A stretch of DNA of 37,740 nucleotides from JALYUA01 sp038229875 (GCA_038229875.1 JBBROA010000026.1:1-37740); one strand, 5' to 3'. Shown: positions 10,756 to 18,375, counted from the first letter of the stretch. Numbers and translations are program-made. Notes: a model not told the origin generated them from the letters alone.

Positions 10756-11418
10756 GTGAACTATTCCTCCGAAACTCTGGATCGAATCTCCCGCAGCGGC
10801 GAGGCCGTCTTCGCGATCGATTCCTCGGACCGTGTCGTCCTGTGGAACAAAAAGTGCGAGGAGCTCCTCGGTAAGCCGGCCAAAAGCGTGCTGGGGAAGC
10901 GGTGCGACGAAGTGATCGGCGGCCGCGACGCCCAGGGCAACATCTACTGCTATCGCAACTGCCCCGTCGCTTACCAGGCGCGCGAGAAGACCTCCGAGCC
11001 GGTGGCGCGCTTCCCTCTGACAATCGAGACCTCGAAGGGGAAGCCGCGGGAATTCGAAATGTCGATGTTTGCGATCCCGTCGTACCACCCCGCCCTCTCG
11101 ATCGTCGTGCACGTCGTGCGCGAGTGGAGGAAGAAAAAGAAGTTTTCCGCTCTCGAGAAGGGACTCGAAACCGAGACCTCCACCCGAGAGCCCCTGTGGC
11201 CGATGTCGACGAGGGAGGGCGAGCCGGTGACCCTGACCGGCCGCGAGAAGGAGATCCTGCGCCACCTCGCGCAAGGCGAGTCCGCGGCAGAGATCGGCAA
11301 GAGCCTCTTCATCTCGGCGGTCACGGTCCGCAACCACATCCAGGCGATCCTGAGAAAGCTCGACGTCCACAGCAAGCTCGAGGCCGTCGTCTTCGCGTTT
11401 CAGCACAGCCTGGTCTGA
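10756..11418 (+). CDS. PAS domain / LuxR-type HTH transcriptional regulator
   Basis: This 220-residue one-component regulator has an N-terminal PAS domain (about residues 8-115; GEAVFAIDSSDRVVLWN) and a C-terminal NarL/LuxR-type helix-turn-helix (about 157-220; LTGREKEILRHLAQGES, then VTVRNHIQAILRKL). The PAS domain holds four cysteines, C34, C50, C65 and C69, the last two in IYCYRNCPV. Such a set could hold an Fe-S cluster or act as a thiol switch, as in NreB-type oxygen sensing (inference). There is no receiver domain, so a partner kinase is not required. The GTG start at 10756 lacks a good Shine-Dalgarno. It is a prime candidate to bind the repeated palindrome, and a MITE-like element abuts its promoter. 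Confidence 0.9.
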   Translation: MNYSSETLDRISRSGEAVFAIDSSDRVVLWNKKCEELLGKPAKSVLGKRCDEVIGGRDAQGNIYCYRNCPVAYQAREKTSEPVARFPLTIETSKGKPREFEMSMFAIPSYHPALSIVVHVVREWRKKKKFSALEKGLETETSTREPLWPMSTREGEPVTLTGREKEILRHLAQGESAAEIGKSLFISAVTVRNHIQAILRKLDVHSKLEAVVFAFQHSLV

Positions 11419-11472
11419 GCGGCGGCGAGAGCCGCCTGCCTGGCGGCGCTCGGATTCTCCGATTCACCGCGG

Positions 11473-11886
11473 CTAACCGACCGCGACTCGCGAGCCGGTG
11501 ACCTCGAGGCAGAACCTCTCGATGTCCGCGTTGTCGAACTGATTCCACCCGTCGCAGACGCAGTGCTCGCGCGTCTCGACGTCGCAGCAGATCGCCGCTT
11601 TTTGAGTCTCCTGCCGGCCGAGATGGTACGCGGACACGTACTGTTCCAGCTCCTCGCGGGTGGCGCCCCGCCGCTTGCGGGCGATCCACGCGAAACGGCT
11701 CCTGAAATCCTTGTCGGGAAGCTTCGTGAAGCCTCCGCAGAGGACTCCATAGCGCGCCGCCACCGAGCAGGCGCAGTCCTCGTCATCCGTCAGAGACGCC
11801 AGTGTGGCCCGGATCCGGGCGATGGCTGCGGGCCGCGAGAGTTGCTCCGGGAGCGTGGGCAGTGCGCCCTCCATTTGTGCGTTCAT
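11473..11886 (-). CDS. uncharacterised cysteine-rich protein
   Basis: I do not recognise this 137-residue protein. It has no signal peptide or membrane segment. It contains cysteine groups DCACS (about 39-42), VLCGG, AICCD and HCVCDGW, plus a basic middle (ARKRRGATREELEQY), suggesting metal or Fe-S binding or redox switching (inference). The ATG at 11886 is chosen because longer in-frame starts would cover the intergenic operator. It is divergent from the YHS/CBS operon; a good operator lies 70 bp upstream and a weaker half-match 34 bp upstream. It ends 54 bp from the convergent PAS-LuxR gene, so it may be functionally tied to the regulon. Confidence 0.72.
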   Translation of the reverse strand: MNAQMEGALPTLPEQLSRPAAIARIRATLASLTDDEDCACSVAARYGVLCGGFTKLPDKDFRSRFAWIARKRRGATREELEQYVSAYHLGRQETQKAAICCDVETREHCVCDGWNQFDNADIERFCLEVTGSRVAVG

Positions 11887-11920
11887 AGAAGGATCTTCGC
11901 GCCTCCGCCCCGCGTCCGCC

Positions 11921-11936
11921 TGATGCAAAGGGCTCA
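11921..11936. promoter_or_regulatory. weak palindrome copy before Cys-rich protein
   Basis: TGATGC-AAAG-GGCTCA keeps one perfect half-site and four of six bases in the other. It is 34 bp from the minus-strand ATG at 11886, the same distance as the PFOR site to its gene. That spacing is the main reason to list it. Confidence 0.35.
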
Positions 11937-11956
11937 TTCGAACGAAAACCCCGAAT

Positions 11957-11972
11957 TGGTGCGTTCGCATCA
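11957..11972. promoter_or_regulatory. palindromic operator, one mismatch (YHS-CBS / Cys-rich intergenic)
   Basis: TGGTGC-GTTC-GCATCA differs from consensus at one base. It lies 49 bp before the YHS gene on the plus strand and 70 bp before the divergent Cys-rich gene, so it could serve either or both. Confidence 0.72.
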
Positions 11973-12021
11973 GCGCGGCTGGCCGCGGGCCTCACAGAGT
12001 GGCGGGTGGAGGAGCAAATTC

Positions 12022-12252
12022 ATGGAGATCGCGACGACCCCCCCGCCAGCCCCCCGACGCCTCGCCTTCGACCCCGTGTGCGGTTCCCCGCTGCCGCCTC
12101 TCTACGGCGCGAATCCATTCCATGACGGGGACTACACCTTCTACTTCTGCTCCGCCATGTGCCGCCGCTTCTTCACCGCCCAGAGGGACGCGGAAAGCGT
12201 TCCGCAGAGGAATTCGTGCGGCGAGATAGGCGCCCCGCAGACCGGAATCTGA
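12022..12252 (+). CDS. YHS-domain mini-protein
   Basis: A 76-residue protein contains a YHS-type metal-binding motif: FDPVCGSPLP (about 16), then FHDGDYTFYFCSAMCRRFF with the paired cysteines (about 40-52). YHS domains occur at the ends of copper and heavy-metal ATPases and in small stand-alone proteins, where they bind metal through cysteines. No membrane segment or signal is present, so it is probably cytoplasmic. GGAGGAG precedes the ATG at good spacing. It is 35 bp upstream of the CBS gene and is the first gene behind the operator at 11957. Its partner metal and role are unknown. Confidence 0.82.
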   Translation: MEIATTPPPAPRRLAFDPVCGSPLPPLYGANPFHDGDYTFYFCSAMCRRFFTAQRDAESVPQRNSCGEIGAPQTGI

Positions 12253-12287
12253 CGCCGCGATTCAGAGACCCAAAAGGAAGGAAAGCC

Positions 12288-12833
12288 ATGTCGAAATCCA
12301 CCGCAGGCATCCTGGGAAACAATTCGCGCCGCGACGCTGGCGTCAGTGTCGGCGTCCATAAGGTGCATCGGTCGATCAAAACGGCGGCGAAACCGGCTCC
12401 GGCTGCTGTTTCCCGCCAGCGATTCGTCCGGGACCTCATGACCGACACCGTCTTCACGCTCACGCCGGGGCATGATCTCGCGGCCCTCTGCGACCTGATG
12501 GACTCACGACGCGTGCGGCACGTCCCGATCGTCGAGGACGGGGAGCTCGTGGGCCTCGTGACGAGCACGGAGCTCTCCCGGTCTGCTCTCGGAAAGCTCG
12601 AGGATCTCCCGCTCAGCGCGGAACGAGATCAGCTACGCCGGCACCGCATCCGGGACATCATGTCGACCGAGTTGGACACGATCGAGCCCGACTCACTGTT
12701 GAAGGACGCGGCCGAGATCCTCCTCGAGAACAAGGTGGGGTGTCTCCCGGTGGTCGAGGGGCTGCGGCTGGTCGGCATCCTGACCGAAGCGGATTTCGTC
12801 AGCGATTTCCTGGTGTCGGAAGGGATCGGTTGA
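12288..12833 (+). CDS. CBS-pair domain protein
   Basis: This 181-residue protein has a basic, poorly ordered N-terminus (about residues 1-45) followed by two CBS motifs. The first is VRDLMTDTVFTLTPGHDLAAL ending in LVGLVTSTEL. The second is IRDIMSTELDTIEPDSLL ending in LVGILTEADF. CBS pairs bind AMP, ATP or related adenylates and act as energy sensors. AAGGAAGG lies just before the ATG. It follows the YHS gene in an operon behind a palindromic operator. Stand-alone CBS proteins such as Hrp1 occur in the mycobacterial DosR hypoxia regulon, which is the closest functional parallel (inference). Confidence 0.92.
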   Translation: MSKSTAGILGNNSRRDAGVSVGVHKVHRSIKTAAKPAPAAVSRQRFVRDLMTDTVFTLTPGHDLAALCDLMDSRRVRHVPIVEDGELVGLVTSTELSRSALGKLEDLPLSAERDQLRRHRIRDIMSTELDTIEPDSLLKDAAEILLENKVGCLPVVEGLRLVGILTEADFVSDFLVSEGIG

Positions 12834-12891
12834 AAGCGGGCGCAAAAACCGGCCGCCGTGGCGCTCTTCTGCGTTGAGACAGAATTCGGCC

Positions 12892-13419
12892 GTGCGACTC
12901 TCCCCGGCGTCGAGAATTGCCCTCATCCTGCTCTGCTCGATTCCGCTCGCGTGGGCCTCCAACCGGATGGCGAGCCCGCAGCGGCGTCTCGCGTGGTCCG
13001 CGAAGGGCGCAAGCATCGCGGCCGTTCGGCCGTCGCCGGCCGCCGAAGGGAAACAATCCGCGGCCCCGGCGGCGCCGTGGACGGAGATTTCCGGTGAGGG
13101 AGCGGTCCAGCTTTTCGAGGCGAAGGCGATCTTCTTTGACGCCCGGCGGACCGCGGCTTACCGCGAGGGGCACATCCGCGGGGCGCGTTCCCTCCCGGCC
13201 TGGGAAGACATCGACGAAAAGTTGAAAGCGCTGGTCGCGGAGGGTCTCGACCCATCGGCGCCCGTCGTCGTGTACTGCAGCGGGGGCGATTGCGAAGACT
13301 CGCATCTTCTCGGGCAGAAGCTCTACCTCTCGGGCTTCGACACGGTGCGGGTGTATCGGGACGGATTTCCCGACTGGGAGAAGCGGCGGCTGCCCGTCTC
13401 CCGGGGGCCGAACCCGTGA
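12892..13419 (+). CDS. membrane-anchored or exported rhodanese-like protein
   Basis: This 175-residue protein has an N-terminal hydrophobic segment (about 5-22, IALILLCSIPLAW), a Pro/Ala-rich linker, then a rhodanese domain (about 65-170). The active loop is VVVYCSGGDCEDS with a catalytic cysteine, and the CH2A-like FFDARRTAAYREGHIRGA is present. Rhodaneses transfer sulfane sulfur or handle persulfides. The start is uncertain: GTG 12892 is preferred, with TTG 12874 possible; neither has a clear ribosome site. The gene overlaps the next one by GTGA, and such rhodanese/MauE-like pairs are often linked with periplasmic thiol chemistry. Confidence 0.85.
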   Translation: MRLSPASRIALILLCSIPLAWASNRMASPQRRLAWSAKGASIAAVRPSPAAEGKQSAAPAAPWTEISGEGAVQLFEAKAIFFDARRTAAYREGHIRGARSLPAWEDIDEKLKALVAEGLDPSAPVVVYCSGGDCEDSHLLGQKLYLSGFDTVRVYRDGFPDWEKRRLPVSRGPNP

Positions 13420-13910
13420 CGCCGTCTTCCTCGCGCTGGCGGCGGCTCGGCGCCGTCGCCGCCCGAATCCTCCTCGGAGGTCTCTTCCTGTACGCGGGCG
13501 GCTCGAAGATCGTCGACCCCCCCGGCTTCGCGCACGAGCTCTCCAATTACCGCCTTCTCCCGGACATGGCCGTCGCGCCGATCGCTCTCGCGCTGCCGTG
13601 GCTGGAAGTCCTCTGCGGCGGACTGCTGGTTGTCGGAGTCTGGCGGCGCGAATCAGCGCTCATCCTGGCCGGACTTCTCGTCGTCTTCGTGGGCGCGCTG
13701 TCGATCGATCTCGCCCGCGGCATCCCCGTCGACTGCGGGTGCTTCGGCGGCGCGAAGCCCGCACGCTCTCCCGCCGAGCGCTTCGCGGACATGAGGCTCG
13801 CGATCGGTCGAGACGTCCTCCTCCTCATCCTGGCGGCGCCGGTCCTCTTCCGCGCAAACCGACCCGAGGAGCCCACGCGGCCCGAATCCAGGGAGAATGA
13901 CTCGACGTAG
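13416..13910 (+). CDS. MauE/DoxX-family membrane protein
   Basis: A 164-residue membrane protein with four likely helices: LGAVAARILLGGLFLYAGG, the segment around IALALPWLEVLCGGLLVVG, LILAGLLVVFVGALSI and VLLLILAAPVLF. The conserved IPVDCGCFGG loop between helices 3 and 4 is typical of MauE/DoxX proteins that work with thioredoxin-like or rhodanese partners in disulfide or sulfur chemistry. The GTG start lies in a GTGA overlap with the rhodanese stop, indicating translational coupling. Longer in-frame starts would overlap most of the rhodanese gene and are rejected. Confidence 0.88.
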   Translation: MTPSSSRWRRLGAVAARILLGGLFLYAGGSKIVDPPGFAHELSNYRLLPDMAVAPIALALPWLEVLCGGLLVVGVWRRESALILAGLLVVFVGALSIDLARGIPVDCGCFGGAKPARSPAERFADMRLAIGRDVLLLILAAPVLFRANRPEEPTRPESRENDST

Positions 13911-13932
13911 GTTCATTCGAAACGGGGGAATC

Positions 13933-14337
13933 ATGGACGAAAAGACAGGAACGGGCAGCGACGCCGGGAAACAGAGTCGACCGGGAACACGAGAGATCTC
14001 TGCGACCGAGTGGTTCGATTACTTCGGGCGGTTCAACCGCGAGCACGACGGGCAGCTTTCCACCCTGAGGATATTGAATTCCGGCTTCGGCGCGCAGGTT
14101 GAAGCGCGCAACCTGCCTTTCGTAGGAGTCGTCTCCGGCCGGTCCGCCCCGAGCGCCATCGAGATCAGCCTGGGCCGGGGGGTATCGACCACGCACATCG
14201 AGCACAACGTCCCCGATCCGATTCGGGTCTGGGTTCAGTCCGGCGCGGACGGCCGCGAGGTCGCTATCGAGATCGAATCGAAAGACGGAACCCGGACGAT
14301 CCTCGAAATGGTCCCGACTCAGGCAAAGACGGCCTGA
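13933..14337 (+). CDS. DUF5335-family protein
   Basis: This 134-residue soluble protein contains the segment ATEWFDYFGRFNREHDGQ (about 28), EARNLPFVGVVSG, and the closing THIEHNVPDPIRVWVQ and IEIESKDGTRTILE strands. This pattern fits the DUF5335 family, small proteins of unknown function found in environmental bacteria, often beside stress genes. The start at 13933 has GGGGGA immediately upstream; an in-frame ATG at 13897 overlaps the MauE-like gene and is less likely. It lies 22 bp behind MauE and is convergent with korB. No palindromic operator precedes it. Confidence 0.72.
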   Translation: MDEKTGTGSDAGKQSRPGTREISATEWFDYFGRFNREHDGQLSTLRILNSGFGAQVEARNLPFVGVVSGRSAPSAIEISLGRGVSTTHIEHNVPDPIRVWVQSGADGREVAIEIESKDGTRTILEMVPTQAKTA

Positions 14338-14382
14338 CACCGGGGCAGCCCGAGCTCCGCGAAGACGGGCCCCGCAGACCTC

Positions 14383-15297
14383 TCACGCCTGACCGGCTCC
14401 TGCGGCGCCTTTCGAACCCGTTTCCTCAAAGCGCGGGACGAAAGATTCGAGGAGCTCCCGCGTCGAGGCGATCGGCCCCTCTTCGAGCGCCCGGCGCCGA
14501 ACCTCGCCGATGCGGTCCAGGAGAGAGGGCTCCGACGTTTCGTAGAGGACCCCGGTCGTCAGGGTGTCCGTCTCGCGGGTAAACGAGAGCGCGGCGATCC
14601 GGCTCGAAGGGTCATAGCCTTCGGGAAGGGGCCGGAGCTTGCCGCGAAGCTCCTTGAACTGCTTCTCGCCCTTCCAGGTCACGCAGGGCGACAGGATGTT
14701 AAGGAACGCGAAGCCGTGGTGCTCGAGCGCCGCCGTCATCAGCTCCAGAAGCGTCTTCGGATCGCCCGAGAAGCCGCGTCCCACCCATGTCGCGCCGGAG
14801 GAGATGGCGAGCTCACAAGGATCGACAGAGGGTTCCGGATTCCCCCACAGGGTCGACTTTGTCTTCTCTCCCGTCGCCGTCGTCGGCGCCGCCTGGCCCT
14901 TCGTCAACCCGTAGATCTCGTTGTCCATCAGGAAGTAGGCGATATCGAGGTTGCGGCGCGCCGAGTGGAGGAAGTGATTTCCGCCGATCGCGACGCCGTC
15001 GCCGTCGCCGCCGACCGCGATCACCGCAAGCTCCGGCCGCGCCAGTTTGATCCCCGTGGCCAGCGGCAGCGCCCGGCCGTGAAGCCCGTTGAACCCGTAG
15101 GTCGAGACGTAGCCCGGCAGCCTCGACGAGCATCCGATCCCGGAGACGACGACGGTGTTCCAGGGCTCGAACTGCAGCTTCGCCATTGCGCGATGGAGCG
15201 TCGCCAGGACTCCGAAGTCACCGCAACCCGCGCACCAGACCGGCTTCAGGTCCGACTTGTAGTCGGCCGGCTGAAAAATCGGAAGCTCCGCGCTCAC
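14383..15297 (-). CDS. korB: 2-oxoacid:ferredoxin oxidoreductase, beta subunit
   Basis: This 304-residue TPP-binding subunit of a KorAB-type enzyme oxidises a 2-oxoacid, most likely 2-oxoglutarate, to the acyl-CoA while reducing ferredoxin. It shows VWCAGCGDFGVL (about 19), GIGCSSRLPGYV (about 50), and the TPP motif VGGDGDGVAIGGNHF followed by the DNEIYGLTKGQAAPTT loop. The three cysteine regions fit a single [4Fe-4S] cluster. It begins with GTG at 15297 inside a GTGA overlap with korA, so the two chains are coupled. A longer reading frame upstream is only a shadow of korA. Confidence 0.95.
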   Translation of the reverse strand: MSAELPIFQPADYKSDLKPVWCAGCGDFGVLATLHRAMAKLQFEPWNTVVVSGIGCSSRLPGYVSTYGFNGLHGRALPLATGIKLARPELAVIAVGGDGDGVAIGGNHFLHSARRNLDIAYFLMDNEIYGLTKGQAAPTTATGEKTKSTLWGNPEPSVDPCELAISSGATWVGRGFSGDPKTLLELMTAALEHHGFAFLNILSPCVTWKGEKQFKELRGKLRPLPEGYDPSSRIAALSFTRETDTLTTGVLYETSEPSLLDRIGEVRRRALEEGPIASTRELLESFVPRFEETGSKGAAGAGQA

Positions 15298-17078
15298 GCG
15301 ACCGCCCTCGTCACCGGCGCCTCGAACAGAGTGGTCATCGATTCCTCGACTTCTCTCGCGGTCAGAGGCTTTCCTCCCGAGCGCTTGTAGACCCGCGTCT
15401 GCTCGGGCAGATTCATGAAGGAGCGCAGGTAGCGATAGAACTGGGCCGTGTAGGAGAGCTCCACGACCATCAGGCGTCCGACGCTCGCGAGGAACTTCTC
15501 GAAGTCTTTCTTGGGGAACGGATAGAGCATGCGCGGCACGAATGCCGCCACGCTTTCTCCCCGCGCATTCGCGGCCGTGACCGCCTCGCGGACCGCGCCG
15601 AGCGACGAGCCCCAGCACACGATGCCGAGGTCGGCGCGCTCCGGCCCGAGACGGCGGAAGAACCGGTAGGACTCCCGGATCGGCCAGAGCTTGCGGTAGC
15701 GCTTCGCGTTCATCTTCTCGTGGGTGAGATACATCGAGGCCGGGCGGCCGGAGGCATCGTGCTCGAGCCCGTTGGTCTGATACTCCCCTCCGCGGATCCC
15801 CGGGACGCTCATGGGAGACACGCCGTTTTCCGTCTCCCGATAGCGTTCGTACTTCTCGAGATCTTGAGCGGACGGAAGCGCCCGCTGGACGACTTCGTGC
15901 TCGAGAGCGGAGCCGGAGATCGTCTGCTTCCTCTGACCGATCGACTGGTCCGAGAGGAGAATCACCGGGATCTGGTACTCCTCCGCGATGTTGAACGCTT
16001 CGACGGTCGCGTGGAAGCTGTCCTCGACGTCGGAGCAGGCGAGCACGACGCGCGGCGCGTCTCCGTGCGTCCCGTAGAGGGAGTGCCACAGGTCGGACTG
16101 CTCGGTCTTCGTCGGATTGCCGGTCGACGGCCCGCCTCGCTGGACGTTGACGATGACAGTCGGGATCTCGGCCATGGAAGCGAGACCGAGCATCTCCGTC
16201 ATGAGCGACAGTCCGGGTCCCGAGGTCGCCGTCATCGCGCGCGCTCCCGCGAACGACGCTCCGATCACGGCGCCGATCGCCGACAGCTCGTCCTCTGTTT
16301 GAATGACCGTCCCGCCCATCCGGGGCAACGACTCGGAAAGAAATTGAAGGATCTCCGTCGAGGGGGTGATCGGGTACCCCGCAAAGAACCGGCAACCGGC
16401 ATGGATCGCTCCGACCGCGACGGCTTCGTTGCCGGAAAGAAGAGGCCGGGGAGCGCCCCCGGCAGAGGAGAGAGCGAGATCGACGGTCGGGGCGAGGTCG
16501 CGAGCGACCGCCTGTCCCGCTGCGAGGGCCCGCTCGTTGCCCTCCATCCTCTCGGATCCCTTCGCGCGAAACCGGTGGGAGATGGCCGCCCGGATCGTCT
16601 CCGGCGGGAGCCCCAGGAGCTGGGAGACGACGCCGAGCGCCACGATGTTGCGGGCTCCCGGCGAGCCGGCCGCCCCGCGGGAAAGCTCGGCGAAGGGGAT
16701 CGGAACGAGGCGGACGTTCGGAGTGTCTAGCGTCGGAATCGCGGCGCCGTCCGCGGGAGGCTCGTGCAGCACGAGGGCTCCCGGCGCAAAGGCGATCTCG
16801 CCCCGGAAGCGCTCGAAGTCGTCCCAGCGCAGAACCACGACGATGTCCGCGGCGTCGCCCGGGGCTCCGATCTCGCGGGAGGCGATACGAACCGTGGCGG
16901 AGGCCTCGCCGCCGCGAATCTGGGGCCCGTAGGATTCCGTCAATACAACGTGGAGGCCCGCGTGCGCGGCCGACTGCGCGAGCAGGTCGCCGAATGTGAC
17001 GACTCCGTCTCCGCCCGCGCCGACGATCGTGATCGTCCGATCGTCGGATTTCAATTCCGCGACCTCGACCTCATTCAT
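15294..17078 (-). CDS. korA: 2-oxoacid:ferredoxin oxidoreductase, fused gamma-alpha subunit
   Basis: This 594-residue subunit has the gamma domain at the N-terminus (TIVGAGGDGVVTFGDLL, about 18, with TESYGPQIRGGEA) followed by the alpha domain (FAGYPITPSTEILQF, about 230; MTATSGPGLSLM). The gamma-alpha fusion with a separate KorB is typical of 2-oxoglutarate:ferredoxin oxidoreductases. Two starts are possible: ATG 17078, with GAGG about ten bases upstream, or ATG 17093, which makes an ATGA overlap with the preceding membrane gene. I give 17078; the difference is five residues. The operon order is membrane protein, korA, korB, behind the operator at 17776. Confidence 0.94.
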   Translation of the reverse strand: MNEVEVAELKSDDRTITIVGAGGDGVVTFGDLLAQSAAHAGLHVVLTESYGPQIRGGEASATVRIASREIGAPGDAADIVVVLRWDDFERFRGEIAFAPGALVLHEPPADGAAIPTLDTPNVRLVPIPFAELSRGAAGSPGARNIVALGVVSQLLGLPPETIRAAISHRFRAKGSERMEGNERALAAGQAVARDLAPTVDLALSSAGGAPRPLLSGNEAVAVGAIHAGCRFFAGYPITPSTEILQFLSESLPRMGGTVIQTEDELSAIGAVIGASFAGARAMTATSGPGLSLMTEMLGLASMAEIPTVIVNVQRGGPSTGNPTKTEQSDLWHSLYGTHGDAPRVVLACSDVEDSFHATVEAFNIAEEYQIPVILLSDQSIGQRKQTISGSALEHEVVQRALPSAQDLEKYERYRETENGVSPMSVPGIRGGEYQTNGLEHDASGRPASMYLTHEKMNAKRYRKLWPIRESYRFFRRLGPERADLGIVCWGSSLGAVREAVTAANARGESVAAFVPRMLYPFPKKDFEKFLASVGRLMVVELSYTAQFYRYLRSFMNLPEQTRVYKRSGGKPLTAREVEESMTTLFEAPVTRAVA

Positions 17079-17089
17079 CCTGGAAGGCC

Positions 17090-17719
17090 TCATCCCGCCA
17101 CCACCAGACAGTCCGCGGAAAACTCGTGCCGGGCGTTCTTCCAGGCGACGAAGAGCGCCGCGGCGAGAACGAGCCCGACCGCCGTGAGCGCCCATGCCCC
17201 CACAGCCGGGGATGCGACGAAGTCGACGCCGCCGATCTTCGACTCACCGAACAGGACGCCCGACATCGACGCGCCCCCGGATCCTGCCGGAGCGAGATGG
17301 CGGGTAAACCGGAAGAGCTGGAGGGAGAACGACCACAGCGATGCGGCCGCGAAGAAGACGTAGAGAACGAACGCATCGATGAGAGTCCGGGCGGTGCCGA
17401 GGAGCGCCGCACGAAGGAAAAACAGCGCCAGGGCGGCGAGGCCGATCGCGATCCACCCCGAAGGTTCTACGCCGGCCCACGGTGCGTTGGCCGCAGCGGC
17501 CGCGGGGTCCGATCCCTGCCCGTAGGAGTGGATGCCGAGCGTGTAGCTGTAGACAGAGACCTGCGAACCATCGCCCTGAGGGCCCCAGGCGCTCAGGTTC
17601 CAGAGTGGAATCGCATAGCTCGTCAGCACGAGCGCGATCGCGACGAGGAGAAGAACTCGCGGTCCTGCGTTCAACGGCATTTCCAGAGCCCGTGCGCTTC
17701 GTTCGATTTTCAAGTTCAT
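17090..17719 (-). CDS. polytopic membrane protein, first gene of kor operon
   Basis: I do not recognise the family of this 209-residue protein. Four membrane helices are visible: about 21-40 (VLLLVAIALVLTSYAIPLW), 88-110 (IAIGLAALALFFLRAALLG), 112-135 (IDAFVLYVFFAAASLWSF) and 173-193 (ALTAVGLVLAAALFVAW). A polar periplasmic-type loop WNLSAWGPQGDGSQVSVYS follows helix 1, faintly like small membrane proteins near nitrous-oxide reductase genes. AAGGGGGC precedes the ATG. It overlaps korA and has the operator 56 bp upstream, so it is co-regulated with korAB; a link to membrane electron transfer is inference. Confidence 0.8.
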   Translation of the reverse strand: MNLKIERSARALEMPLNAGPRVLLLVAIALVLTSYAIPLWNLSAWGPQGDGSQVSVYSYTLGIHSYGQGSDPAAAAANAPWAGVEPSGWIAIGLAALALFFLRAALLGTARTLIDAFVLYVFFAAASLWSFSLQLFRFTRHLAPAGSGGASMSGVLFGESKIGGVDFVASPAVGAWALTAVGLVLAAALFVAWKNARHEFSADCLVVAG

Positions 17720-17750
17720 GGTGCCCCCTTCAGAATTCCTGACTCTCGTT

Positions 17751-17756
17751 TTAACC
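17751..17756 (-). promoter_or_regulatory. putative -10 element of kor operon
   Basis: On the minus strand TTAAAA (17754 to 17749, approximate) lies 21 bp downstream of the operator at 17776-17791 and upstream of the ribosome site. Two plus-strand operators show similar spacing to AT-rich hexamers, which would place the operator over the -35 region. Confidence 0.35.
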
Positions 17757-17775
17757 CGCCGGCGGATCCCTCATC

Positions 17776-17791
17776 TGATGCAATCGAATCA
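17776..17791. promoter_or_regulatory. palindromic operator, one mismatch (kor operon)
   Basis: TGATGC-AATC-GAATCA differs from consensus at one base and ends 56 bp before the start of the membrane gene that leads the kor operon. It shares its four-base centre AATC with the exact copy before the decaheme cytochrome. Confidence 0.75.
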
Positions 17792-17939
17792 ATCGCGCGC
17801 GTCGCTCGCGCCTCAAAAGGGACGCAGGAGGCGCTTACGGCTGGAAACTCGGAGCGCTTCGCGCGGTCGCGCGACCGTGTGTGAGTCCTGGAAACGGCGG
17901 CTCCGCGCCGCATGAGCGGGGGGCCGATTTGCGCAGAAC

Positions 17940-17955
17940 TGATGCGCCCGCATCA
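17940..17955. promoter_or_regulatory. palindromic operator, exact copy (LuxR-HTH unit)
   Basis: TGATGC-GCCC-GCATCA is an exact consensus copy 51 bp upstream of the ATG at 18007. A TCTACT hexamer occurs 20 bp downstream. It would make the LuxR-type HTH unit self-controlled if that protein binds the site. Confidence 0.8.
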
Positions 17956-18006
17956 TTCGCGTGATCGCGGGCGAATCTACTCTCGTGTCGTGGAGGGAAC
18001 GGGACC

Positions 18007-18375
18007 ATGAATTATCACCGGCCAGCGACTCTGGACCGTTTTCTGCTGGGCATTTTTGATCCAAGGAAGACATTGAAGCGCATCCTCGAGAATCCCGCCA
18101 GGTGGCATGCCGAAGGAATTCGATCGGCGTCGCGGCGCGATCCGACGAGCACCGACCTGTCGCGGGACAGATCGTCTACTCAGACTTCGACGCAGCTGGA
18201 ACAGTTCGCCCAAAGGTCGGGGTGGCGTTCGATGGCCGGGGGATCCTGCGAGGCCGTGCCCGGGCTGCAACCAATTCTCCGACAAAGAGTACCCGGTTTT
18301 TGCCGGAGCCTTCCGGGCGACGTCAACCCCGGACCAAGAAGCGGGGGACCCGGCGAGGCGCCGCCAGATCGATGA
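18007..18375 (+). CDS. uncertain ORF between operator and LuxR-type gene
   Basis: This 122-residue frame has no recognised domain and is rich in Arg, Ser and Pro toward the end, as non-coding high-GC frames often are. Three points favour expression: an exact operator 51 bp upstream, GGAGGG before the ATG (spacing about ten bases), and an ATGA overlap with the HTH gene. Its first residues, MNYHRPATLDR, resemble MNYSSETLDR at the start of the PAS-LuxR protein. That hints that it is the broken N-terminal half of a PAS-LuxR paralogue (tentative). No PAS core can be read in any single frame from 18050 to 18370. Confidence 0.4.
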   Translation: MNYHRPATLDRFLLGIFDPRKTLKRILENPARWHAEGIRSASRRDPTSTDLSRDRSSTQTSTQLEQFAQRSGWRSMAGGSCEAVPGLQPILRQRVPGFCRSLPGDVNPGPRSGGPGEAPPDR

